From: Todiramphus chloris collaris
Taxonomy: Eukaryota > Chordata > Aves > Coraciiformes > Alcedinidae
Length of the DNA stretch: 64,000 bases
Direction of reading: 5' to 3'
Assembly: GCA_025345505.1 (NCBI GenBank)
Contig: JANVCC010000073.1
Span: 6,257,547-6,321,546, forward strand
Shown: one piece after another, positions 1 through 10,434 of the stretch
Layout: each line of letters begins with the position of its first letter
Position numbering within the stretch: position 1 is the first letter of the stretch
Notes under the pieces: generated by a model
Seen by the model: only the letters and a program-made list of their open reading frames with translations
Told to the model about the DNA's origin: nothing
Databases searched by the model: none
Position numbers and translations under genes: made by a program

Positions 1-3000
1 CACAACCCCCAAAAAGCTGCTATGTAAAAACTTTAAAAATATCAGATAGTAGCCAAGGAAAAAAAAATTAATAAGTAAGGTCTTTGAATAATTTATTGCT
101 TTGCAACAGGATCTCTGCCTTCAAAGAGGTCTTCACCAACATGCATACCTTGACTTAGGAACCTGAGCTTTCCTGGACAAGGAAGATATCACACTTTGCT
201 CACCCTGCTTCATTTTGTTTTCATTATTAAATACATGTGAATAAGAAAAATGCAGATGCAGAATTGCATTTACATTGAACGCACCACTGGCTGCATGTAA
301 CGCCTTGAAATCAACACCACAGTATTTCTATTCATAAAAATAATTACTGAAAAAAAGATTGTCCTTACAGCTCAAAGAGTACATCTTCACTTTAACTTGA
401 ACTGGAAAAAGCAAAATCATATTAACCATAGCAAAGCAACTGGCAATCACTCACTGTTGTGGCTTTCAGTACAAGCCTTAATGCATGTCTTGTTAGAACA
501 GAAGCAGGGTAGCTCCCTTTCACCTGAACACCACTTGTTTCATCACAACATGAAGCAGAAAAGCCACTCGGTTTTATGACATGTGACAAACAGACAGATA
601 ATTGATGAAAATAGTCTGTTTAAGAATTATTCTACTGCCAAGTAATGTGATTAATACAGTACTAGGAAAAAAACCCCAGCAACCAAACAACAAACCAGAA
701 CCTGGCACACAGAGAAGATTCAGTTTGCACAAGGTCTAGAAAAATCTGTTGAAGTGATCCAATTCCATGTTCCACACTTGGGTTTAGTTTTTGAAGTGCT
801 AGAAAGATCAATGGCTCCAGCCATCACATTACAGCAGCACGGAGGGGACTGCACAGCACCGAACGTCATCAGGAGACAAGAGTTTGCCAGATGCCAGTTC
901 CTACATTGCTGTAGTTGACCTGAGCCCCCCTTCAAACTCAAGTCACTCTAAAGTGAAGCAAAATACTAAGAGAGAGGGCAGCCTTTCTCCATGTCATTAA
1001 AAGGGGGATTTTTTTCAAGCCCCCCAAAAAATCTACCTTTTTAGAATGCGAAAAAAAATGTTTTGTCATTAGAAAACTTATGTCTATCTCCAGCCTCAAG
1101 CAGAGAGACTATTTTTAAAATAGAAATGTCGTATTTTATACTGGAAGAAAAAAGTTGTTGTTTACTTTTGAAAAACCCTAGAGGAACATGTGATTCATTG
1201 GTTGTTTACTTAAGCAAATTTTTAAGCCGCTAGAGATTCATCTACTGCTAATTCAAAAGTTGGCACAATTAATGCAAACGTTTGTTCCAAAGCAGTATAG
1301 ATTAATGGTAGGAAAGGAGAGGAGGAAAAAAAATTAAAGGCTCAAGAAGCAGCAAATATTTTCTGATAATCTAACAGACACTCAACTGTCCTTATTTTTG
1401 AAGCGTGCTTTATTAACTTCTGCAAGCTGGCAGAAATCCGTGCCTTCCTGGAGGCAGCTGCCTTAGACAGAGGGATGAGAACTGGGAGGTTTGTAGGGCA
1501 AGAGCAGAATTACTATTTTTTCAATTTAGAAATAGTTTTATACGTGCACAATAGATTTCTGAGTAGGCTGATCAGCAGTACCGTTCCCACCAATGAGGAG
1601 ATAACTGTGCATGTTTTTCAGTTTCAGCTTCTGTGAAAGAAAGGGGTTCAGCACCGAGGTGAAACCACCAGGTTTTCTTATTCATAGCAGTTTGCAAATC
1701 TTACCACTACCTTGTCTCATGACTTCCTCTCGTAAGGATTCAGCCACCGTGACAACTCCTCCACAATGCTGCTGCTGTGAGACGCTGCCCGTTTTGCCTA
1801 CGAACAAGAATAATTCTACTTCTGCGTGGGTTACAGCAAGGGCACTAAAAACAGTGCCAACCAAACATGGTATCATGAGGAAGGGCCCTCATAGCCCAGA
1901 TCCCACCTTCAGCATCAGGATCAACCTGTGAAGGGTCAGACGTGGCCAGGAGACAGCACTGACCAAACCTCTCACAGTCCAAGCTCTTCAGAGTCACAGC
2001 TGCCACCTTCCCCAACCAACCACTGCGAGTTACATGGCTCTGCTCTTTCACTACAAGGAAATAAATGCCAACCTGCCAAAGAAATGCATCTTGTAGTGGT
2101 GGTGGTGATGTTGCCATTTGAGGGAGATACAGGGGGAAGACTTCCTACCTCCAGGCCACCAGAAGTGGTGGAAATATTTTCAGCTCAGATGTCCCCCCTA
2201 GGCTCAGGGAGCAACCAACCTATGAAGCCACTTGTAATTTTTCAAGAAATCTTTTTCAACTTTTATGAAGACCTGCAAGTTCCAATCAAGTTTAAAGTAA
2301 ATATTCCATATAAGAAAGTGAATCAAGACAGAGAGCAAGAAGAAAGCGCTCACATAAAAAAAACCCAAACAAACAAAAAAACCAAAAAAAAAAACCAAAC
2401 CCCAAACCAAACATGAATCAGGAAAGAATCTGAAATAAATTTGGAAGAAGTATAGCTGGCAGTGTTAGGTATCAAGAAGCTTTTTCTCAAAGCATAGAAG
2501 GGGACTCAGCCAAGGATGAAGAAAGATCATTTCAGAAAGGAATGAGAAATACAGCCACAGAGGATGGTAAAGCAATTCAAGCATTAAATGAATACTTACA
2601 TGTTTACAACAGAGATGCCTAAAAATCTGTCAGATGACACTGGCTATATATCTGCTATCATGGAAGAGTTCAGAAGCAGTTAAGGAAAAGCATTAAGCTA
2701 ACTGGAGCAGCGGAAATGAAGGACAAGACCACTGGTGAGCCTGAGCTATCTGACAGCCCAAGCACACTCAGACTGAACTTGCCAGTTGAATCGATGCATA
2801 CAAGAGACAGGGACTCAGCCTAGTGACTGCAAAATGCCACTTGGAGATGCTGCTCAGCACCAGCACCACTGAAGTAAGAGCGAGGGGACACCCGACCCTC
2901 ACGTGAATTGACCGCAGAGTTATATCGGATACTACATTCAGCAATCCTCCTTAAAAAGAATAAAGAAAAAGAAACCCTCCACCTTCAGTTAGTTTGATCC

Positions 3001-4274
3001 TGTATCCAAACAGACAAGTGTGCAAGATTCGTGTTGATCAGAATAGTACAATTTTATAATGAAAAATTCCAACACTTGCAGGGCATTGCAGGTCTGCGTT
3101 CACGCAGACAGTGATGCTCTAAGAGCCTTCTCAAAAAAAGTCTTCTAACACTCCAGTTGCCTCTGCATTTCTTTGGACATTGTCTCAAACAACATGACTT
3201 CAGGATGGAAAACAAAACAAAAAACTTTAATATATATATAAAATTTTAAAAAAGGACATAAAAATGTATTTTCAGTTCCAACAGGCTCCAAGCTCAGAAG
3301 GAAAACTGAGCTAATAAATCATTTACTTAATGAATGTAGCTGCCTCCTGTCAGCGAATTGTCCAAGAACACCTGGTATTTTTCCACATGCTCTCCTTATT
3401 TGGTACTATTTAAAAAATATCTTTTTCAAATGATTCTGAGATTCTAGATTGCTCAGAAGCAGTTCTTTGTGATTATGCAAAAAAATAAATAAAATCAGTA
3501 AGCTGGGTGTCCAGTCTGTCCAGTGTTGCACGGCATATTGTTCATTCCCAGCCTGGACAGCCATTAGTGTCACAACTGGAGAGATCTGTGTTTTCTGGCT
3601 GAAAGTTCAGCTTTTCTGCATTTCTCTAAATGTTAACTCCATTTGTCATTTTTTCCCCCATACATCCTTCGTAAAACTATTTAACAGGTGGCTGGCAAAG
3701 GTGGTACATCCTAATGTTTTTTTAAAAACACTGAAACTACCCACTGTAGCTGCATATATCTATTTACATTCTAGATTATCTTGGACTGAACAGTTTCCCA
3801 TCACACAGCACCATGAAGGTTCAGTACTGAAAGGACAGGTGCTTAATTTTTTTCCCCACCCAAGCAGAGCTCCACCCCTGTAGCCAGATGGTCATTACTG
3901 GGAATGGAGCCACTTTGGCTATTGCTGTACTGAAAATTACTGTATTAATAACTTTGTAGCCTTCCAGTTACACGTACCTATTTCAGTGGAATGTTCATAT
4001 TCAATAAATGGCATTTATATAAATAATTATCAAAACCAAAAATCCATGTCGTTCACCTCAAAATGAGCCTTCACCCCAGAAAGCCTGCAAATATTTCCAT
4101 GCACTACATAAAGTGGAACTGTGTGGAGGCTGAGAAGCCCACCAGAAAAAATAATCTGGTGATGTAGACTTTTGAACTGAGGGGCTTCAGCAGTCAGTGT
4201 GAAAGCCGTCCCCATGAACCTAACTTTGGGAAGCAGTCCTGTTGAACAGGTCTCTCTTCTTTTCTTTTGCTTAG
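1..4274. other. unique AT-rich sequence, no gene seen
   Basis: Read on both strands, this stretch shows only short chance ORFs (up to 162 codons, the longest running into an A/C-rich tract) and no recognisable protein or interspersed repeat. It contains a short GTG triplet run near 2096-2110, the low-complexity tract at 2354-2412 and an AT alternation near 3230. Nothing else can be supported. Confidence 0.5.
2354..2412. repeat. A/C-rich low-complexity tract
   Basis: Runs of A are interrupted by CC or CCC and CAAA units. The tract makes artificial Lys/Thr/Asn-rich or Phe/Leu-rich reading frames on the two strands. Tracts of this kind recur through the window. Confidence 0.85.
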
Positions 4275-4345
4275 GTGACTAAGGAGGAGATGCAGAAAAA
4301 AGGGAGGCAGGAAGAGATGTACCAGAAGATTTCGACGGGCAAAAG
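4275..4345 (+). other. candidate coding exon (unidentified)
   Basis: Seen: a strong polypyrimidine tract (TCTTTTCTTTTGCTTAG) is followed by 71 bases open in only one frame, then AAAAG|GTTAGC as a possible donor. The frame reads VTKEEMQKKGRQEEMY and then QKISTGK, a charged, helix-like peptide. The other two frames stop within the first codons. If the donor is not used, the frame runs on to a TGA at about 4406-4408, so this could instead be a last coding exon, although no AATAAA was seen soon after. The exon would enter in phase 0 and leave with two bases over. No family was recognised. The donor is weak and a chance origin remains possible. Confidence 0.2.
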
Positions 4346-5231
4346 GTTAGCTAAACCACGCAGGATTCAGCCTGAAGCATCCCCACGTGTTTCACAAAAT
4401 TACTCCTGAAATAGAGAAGGATAAAGGTGTTTCATGTAAGCCTCGGATTCAGAGAGCAACTAAGTATTTGGTTTTTTATTGTAAGCCATTTCTGTAGAAG
4501 ATTCTTTATGTTGTGGATCTAATCACATTTACTGTAGTCCGGGGGAGAGCCCCACTTGGAATTCCAGGCATGTCTCTACAAAAAGTATCTGTGGCAGTTC
4601 ACTCCAACTCATGCATTATTTTTATTCCTATGGTGCCCTCTCCTTAGTGCTAAGTTAGAATCTTCCCCCCCTTCTTTTTTTTTTAAAGAAAAAGGGAATA
4701 TTCCTCTCCTGTATTTCCAGCCTTCTGATTTCCAACAGCAAGGAGGCAGAAGGGCTCTGCATTTGCTGAGAATGCAAGCTCCAAGTTAGGCACTGTTTCT
4801 CCGAATTACAATCTGCTTTGTTAAATATCTAGGCCTCCTCAGCTGATCATGTTTTAAATAGGACTGGCTCCTTTTAAACAAATCACTCAAAAGCCTGGTT
4901 CAGAGTTATTTAAAGTGATTGTTATTTTATGGCACCACGAATGCTGCACAATGCAACTGCTGAGCTTAAAAAACGCAGAAACTAGAAAGTGGGTACAAGA
5001 AACTACCATCTGTCCCTCTAAACAATTATCGTCCTGCCATCTGGCTATACACTAGATAATGTTTTTGCTGTCGGTAATATTTGATTGAAAAAGCTCTCTC
5101 TGTGGATACCAAGAAGAGGAAACCATTTTAGGAAAAAAAAAAAGTAAAATTGCTGATCATTCAAGTTTTCCCTTTTCCCCTAGAACAGCCTGTCATTGCA
5201 CTGCTTTCCACCATGAGGCAATATGTGAACT
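4346..5231. other. unique sequence, nothing identified
   Basis: AT-rich single-copy-looking DNA with a T-run near 4676-4684 and an A-run near 5136-5145. No exon-like or repeat signature was recognised. Confidence 0.45.
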
Positions 5232-5903
5232 GTACAAAGCAATAGGGGTCCTGGTGGACAAGAGGATGACCATGAGCTAACAATGAGTCCTCGCAGCCAA
5301 GAAGGCCAACGGCATCCTGGGATGCACTAAGAAGAGCGTGGTCAGCAGGTCGAGGGAGGTTCTCCTCCCGCTCTACTCTGTGCTGGTGAGGCCCCACCTG
5401 GAATACTGTGTCCAGTTCTGGGCACCCCAGTTCAAGAAAGACATAGAGCTACTGGAGAGTCCAGCACAGGGCCATCAAGATTATTAAGGGAGTGGAGCAT
5501 CTTCCTTATGAGGAGAGGCTGAGAGAGCTGGGTCTCTTTAGCCTGGAGGAGACTGAGGGCAGACCTCATTAATGTCTATAAATATGTTAAGGGCAAGTGT
5601 AAGGAGGATGGAGCCAGGCTCTTCTCAGTGACATCCAATGTTAGGACAAGAGGCAATGGGAGTAAGTTGGAACACAAGAGGTTTAGGGTAAACATAAGCA
5701 AAAACATTTTCACAGTGAGGGTGATGGAGCCCGGAACAGGCTGCCCAGGGGGGTTGTGGAGTCTCCTTCTCTGGAGGCGTTCAAAACCCGCCTAGACATG
5801 TTCCTGTGTGACTTGATCTAGGTGATCCTGCTCTGGCAGGGGGGTTGGACTCTGTGATCTTTCTAGGTCCCTTCCAACCCCTAACATTCTATGATTCTAT
5901 GAT
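5232..5903 (+). mobile_element. CR1 LINE, 5'-truncated, 3' end intact
   Basis: CR1 is the dominant non-LTR retrotransposon of birds, mobilised by an ORF2 endonuclease/reverse transcriptase; most copies are 5'-truncated. This copy begins within the C-terminal part of ORF2 (GGTCCTGGTGGACAAGAGG, then GCAGCCAAGAAGGCCAA and CACCTGGAATACTGTGTCCA). It continues through the tail coding segment (GGTCTCTTTAGCCTGGAG) into the short 3' UTR and ends in the typical ATTCTATG repeats at 5886-5903. The frame is broken by small indels, so it is inactive. It shares diagnostic bases such as GTGACTTGATCTAGGTGATC with the inverted copy at 9976-10434. The minus-strand ORF at 5161-5397 is only its antisense shadow. 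Confidence 0.95.
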
Positions 5904-8385
5904 ATTGAGCCTCTTAATAATGACAGGCTTTGTCTCCATCAATATTCCATTAAAGTCTTAACTGTATTTAATATAAAAAGCACATAAAAAAAATGTAAAA
6001 TCAATTCAAACTTAGTAAAGGATGAGAAAAAGTTTCCTTCAAATTTGCTTTGGACTTTCTTCACTTTGGTTTTGCTCCATCCCAGTAGGTGACCAGTTGA
6101 AGCCCTTCAATGAAGGTGGCAGCTGTAGTCCTGCCTTGGCCAAGCTGAGCAGGGATGAGCTGGCCAGCAAAGCCCACCCAGGAGGGACAGAAAGCAGCGA
6201 TTCCCCTGCAGATCCATGGACTACTGCTGCTACTGGTCCCTAGAGTACTTCAGCTAGTCCAGAAGGGCAATTACATGGACATAACTGTCAAAAAGAGTTC
6301 CACTTCTTAGTAATGGCTTCAGAAAAGACACCCTTGAGAAGCCTCTTGCCAGGTCATTAGTTCTTCCCAACGCTCTAGGTTTTGCTTTGCACTTTGCAAT
6401 CTTTGAGATTAAATTTTCATATTGTAATTATGATTCTTAGTTCTACAGTTCTCTTACAAGATCCACCCCCGTAAACTGGATCACCAAAGATGTCTCACCA
6501 AGACTCACAGCACAAGGAAAGGGTAACATTTGTTTTCAGGCTGTTGCAACTCCTTCATACGTGACTCCTCCAGAGTCAAATGAACGCAGCAGCAGCTGCC
6601 ACAATAACTGAACCAGCATCTGTTTAGAGTCTACTGGCAATGAGATTTGGAAAATCCACTGAATGTTTTATTAAATACATCAGCCATATTTCTTGTTGTG
6701 GAGGAAGAAAAGAAAGAGGATTACATGCTTTGGAAGTTAACACCCTGTTTTTCCTCCTGCTATAACAATTAAATCCTTTAAATTGGGGGGGTTCACAATC
6801 TAATTCTAACCCTTTATGACATAAGCAAGTAGCCAAGAGATTTCAGTCAAATTTGGCAACCTCTGATCAGTAAAGGCTCAGTGGCAGATCAGAGGCATTT
6901 CAAGTCAAGGACATCTGAAAGGCAGGGACAGTTTCTCCAGCCCCTAACCACACTGCAAGTCACTTGAAGTGGGGTGAAGTGGGGGGGTGTACTTTTTTTA
7001 TTTGAACTTAACTTTGAGAGGTTGTGGGTTTTGGTGAGGGTGGTGGTGTTTGTTTAGAGTCATCATCATGTTTCAGACAACATTTTAATAGAAATTAGAA
7101 GGAGATTTCCAAAAGACACTGTCCATTGAGGGTGGGTATAAGTTCACAATATATTAAAACCCCAAAGGTTTACACCTCCTGCTAGGGCACCTGCCACTGT
7201 GGTGAAAGGCCAGATGCAGCTCATGTGAAGTGTGCTCTGTAACAAGCAGCAAGTGCAGTAAACCCCTACTTAGAAAACACACAGTCATTACTGAATAAGC
7301 TGAATAAGCACCACTGTACTCCTTCCTAAATGGACTCGGGAGGAGCAGATACTCCATGGAATCTTATGACTATATCACAAAGCTTGTCCTAGCCGTTTCC
7401 ACTTGGAAATGCAGAAAACATGAAATTAGACTTAACATTGGAGGTGGGGAGAAAAAGGACAGAAGACAGCACAAAAAGGCACATACCAGCTGGATTTCCT
7501 GAGGCATGTATTTTATTCATAAGTGTAAGCTGGTGAATAATTCACATGCAGCAGCACGTAGCAGAAGCCAGTTAAAGAACCCTACAGCAGTCATTCCTGG
7601 CCTGGGCTCCACCAGTTGCTGCACTGGGTTACTCCAACTCTGTCTTCTGCAAACATTTCTACAGTGGAACAGCTCAGCTGTTTTACTCCAGGTCTGCAAA
7701 ATGACGACGCATCTTGGAAGAGTTACTTCCAAAGAACAATTCAGTGTGGCAAAGAAAGCTCTTTGTGTAGTTTTCAACAAATATCTTGAAAAAGCAGAAG
7801 CACATTTTATTAGAAAGATCCTGCAGGCTCCACCTGCTTGGCATTCATGGTGCTGAAAAGGGACCAAACAAGACAACAAAGCTGCTCAAGCCAACCAGTG
7901 TGTCTGAGTGTATGGATCTCATTGACTGCCTTCATCTGTACCCTAATTCTGAACCAACCTGGACAAAACCATGTACTTATCTGAAGCCAAGTACATAGCC
8001 TTAACCACTAGAGCTGTCTATCAATGAGTGCAAGAGAACATCAGTGTCTTAACCAAGCCGTGCCACAGCAAGCTCCCCTCAACAAAAGCATGAAGATCTC
8101 TCTCTATCACAGTTCAGCAAAGGGATTGACTCTCAGGTACAAGTGTCTGCAGTAAAACAAGCACTGACACCTAAATTCAGCTAAAGTTTCCAGGGCAAAG
8201 ACTGGATTCCAGCACACAAACCGTGCTGCATTGCTACACTTAGCTTGCTTTACTTATTTGGTGTTACAGGCCAAGTCAAGATTTGTTGGAGCACATCACG
8301 GCTCTTACAGTCTCTGCACTTGGATCTTGTTTTGATGGAAATTACACAGAGGACAGCAAGTTGTTAGCTTGTGCTCAGGTCTTCT
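5904..8385. other. unique sequence with one possible old SINE
   Basis: Mostly AT-rich DNA without recognisable coding sequence. Overlapping ORFs on both strands at 7506-7879 (116 and 120 codons) have no family resemblance and no clear splice context, so they are treated as chance. G-rich runs occur near 6785 and 6970-6990. The only repeat suspected is the MIR-like piece at 7925-8020. Confidence 0.45.
7925..8020 (-). mobile_element. possible MIR-like SINE fragment
   Basis: On the minus strand the sequence TCTAGTGGTTAAGGCTATG followed by ACTTGG resembles the tRNA-derived head of MIR elements (a TAGTGGTTAAGAGC-like A-box region). The remainder matches poorly, so this is only a suspicion. Confidence 0.3.
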
Positions 8386-9326
8386 TGTACTGGGTTTACA
8401 TGGTGAGGCTTTGGTAGTGGGGAGCTGCAGGGGTGTCTTCTGTGGGAAGATGCCAGAAGCTTCCCCCGTGTTCAACAGACCCAGTGCCAGCTGGCTCCAA
8501 GACAGACCTGCTGCTGGCCAAGGCCGAGCCCATCAGTGATGGCGGCAGCGCCTCTGGGATAGCTTATTAAAGAATGGGGGGAAGCCTGCACAACTGCAGC
8601 TAAAGAGAGGAGTGAGAATATGTGAGAAAAACAACCCTGAAGACACCAAGGTCAGTGAAGAAGGCAGTGGGGGAAAGTGAGCTCCAGGCACCAGAGCAGA
8701 GACTCCCCTGCAGCCCATGGTGAAGACTATGGTAAGGCAGGCTGACACCCTGCAGCCCATGGAGGTCCACAGTGGAGCAGATACCCACTGCAGCCCGTGG
8801 AGGACCCCATGCTGCAGCAGGTGGATGCCCAAAGGAGGCTGTAACCCCACAGGAAACCCTTGCTGGAGCAGGCTCCTAGCACAACCTGCAAACAGAAGCC
8901 ATGCTGGAGCAGGTTTGCTGGCAGGACTGGTGCTGGAGCAGTCTGTTCCTGAAGGACTGCACCCCATGGAGTGAACCTACGCTGGAGCAGCTCACGAAGA
9001 ACTACAGCCCATGGGAAGTACTCACACTGGAGAAGTTAGTGGAGGCCTGTCTCCCATGGGAGGGACCCACATTGGAGCAGGGGAAGAGTGTGAGGAGACC
9101 TCCCCCTGAGGAGGAAGCAGCAGCAGAGATGTGTGATGGACTGACCACAACCCCCATTCCCCATCCCCCTGCACTGTTATGGGAAAGAGGAGGTAGAGAT
9201 CTCAGGAGTAAAGTTAAGCTCAGGTGGGGGGGAGGTATTTTAAGATTTAGTTTTTATTTCTCATGACACTACTCTGATTTAATTTGTAACAAATTAATTT
9301 TTCCCCTAAGTTGGGTCTGTTTTGCC
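8386..9326 (+). mobile_element. avian endogenous retrovirus LTR (ERVL-like), 3'-truncated solo copy
   Basis: The element opens with TGTACTGGGTTTACATGG, matching the 5' end of an LTR family common in neoavian genomes that I remember as ERVL-type; the class is from memory, not computed. It continues with a GAAGCTTCCCCC-like motif, GGCCAAGGCCGAGCC, a block of degenerate repeats, and ends at GGGTCTGTTTTGCC. There the downstream R/U5-like part present in the related LTR at 18010-18642 is missing. The repeat block (about 8750-9085) carries CTGGAGCAG-type cores near 8863, 8903, 8933, 8982 and 9073, spaced about 30-50 bases. No internal retroviral genes flank it. Open frames inside it, up to 144 codons, are LTR sequence and not genes. 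Confidence 0.85.
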
Positions 9327-9975
9327 TTAGGTTTGGACAAGAACCCACAGAAGGTCACTTCAGAGCTTGCTTTCTTTTCTCAGATGTTGGAAAACAAGAG
9401 CATTTATTACTACTACTGAAGGCAAAATCCTCTTAAGACTAGCCAGGATCAATGCTCACTGGCAAGGTGGTACTTGAATTCAGAGATCCCACAGAGACTA
9501 AAGATGAGAAGAGTCACACCGTGAAGTCCCAAAAGCCAGGAAAATGGAGAACACGGTTTTACAAACGCGTACGCACACAGCCTGTACCAGGCACCACTTT
9601 CCTGGGTCTTCTTAAACAGCATTTTCTAAGCTGTGCTTGGAGAGGTAACTCGGGAATACAATCTCACCAGTTCCTCTATCCATTGCAGCAACAATCTGAG
9701 GAGTTCTTGTCTGCTCAGATCATCTGGTCACATTTACAAAAGCCTGTAAGAAGTTCCGGAATCGCTGAAGCAGCCAGACTGCTGTCACACAGCTCCTAGG
9801 TTAGAAACAGCTGAGAAATGCCAAGTACCAGTGACTTCTGCCAAGCCACTGGAGTATCTTGAAATGCCACTGACCAAAACTTACAGGTCCAACTCGGTTG
9901 CTGCCCCAGCGTGGCAACCAAATAGTGCCCCACAGCATGGACTGCAAGCACATCAGGGCCCAGACTAAGCAACTT
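9327..9975. other. unique sequence between LTR and CR1
   Basis: Holds a 115-codon plus-strand ORF (9452-9799) with no recognised similarity or splice context. No retroviral internal sequence follows the truncated LTR. Confidence 0.45.
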
Positions 9976-10434
9976 AGAATCATAGAATGTTAGGGGTTGG
10001 AAGGGACCTAGAAAGATCACAGAGTCCAACCCCCCTGCCAGAGCAGGATCACCTAGATCAAGTCACACAGGAACGTGTCTAGGCGGGTTTTGAACGCCTC
10101 CAGAGAAGGAAACTCCACAACCCCCCTTTGGCAGCCTGTTCCGGGCTCCATCACCCTCACAGTGAAAAAGTTTTTTCTTATGTTTACCCTAAACCTCTTG
10201 TATTCCAACTTACTCCCATTGCCTCTTGTCCTAACATTGGATGACATTGAGAAGAGCCTGGCTCCATCCTCCTTACACTCGCCCTTAACATATTTATAGA
10301 CATTAATGAGGTCCCCCCTCAGCCTCCTCTTCTCCAGGCTAAAGAGAACCAGCTCTCTCAGCCCCTCCTCATAAGGGAGATGCTCCACTCCCTTTATAAT
10401 CTTGGTGGCCCTGCACTGGACTTGTTGAGGTCCT
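9976..10434 (-). mobile_element. CR1 LINE 3' fragment, inverted relative to the 5.2 kb copy
   Basis: Minus-strand CR1 with its 3' end at 9976 (AGAATCATAGAATGTTAGGG on the plus strand) and its truncated 5' end near 10434. The C-terminal tail of ORF2 is still open on the minus strand from 10388 to a stop at 10053. It contains the family signature [19 protein letters not shown] and [10 protein letters not shown]. This is an intact-looking tail of a 5'-truncated, dead copy and not a host gene. By eye it is more than 90% identical to the CR1 at 5232-5903, so both belong to one subfamily. Confidence 0.95.

Noticed and set aside
7506-7879. Overlapping ORFs of 116 and 120 codons on opposite strands
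   Set aside because: Mutual antisense openness without family similarity. One of them must be spurious and neither has exon signals.
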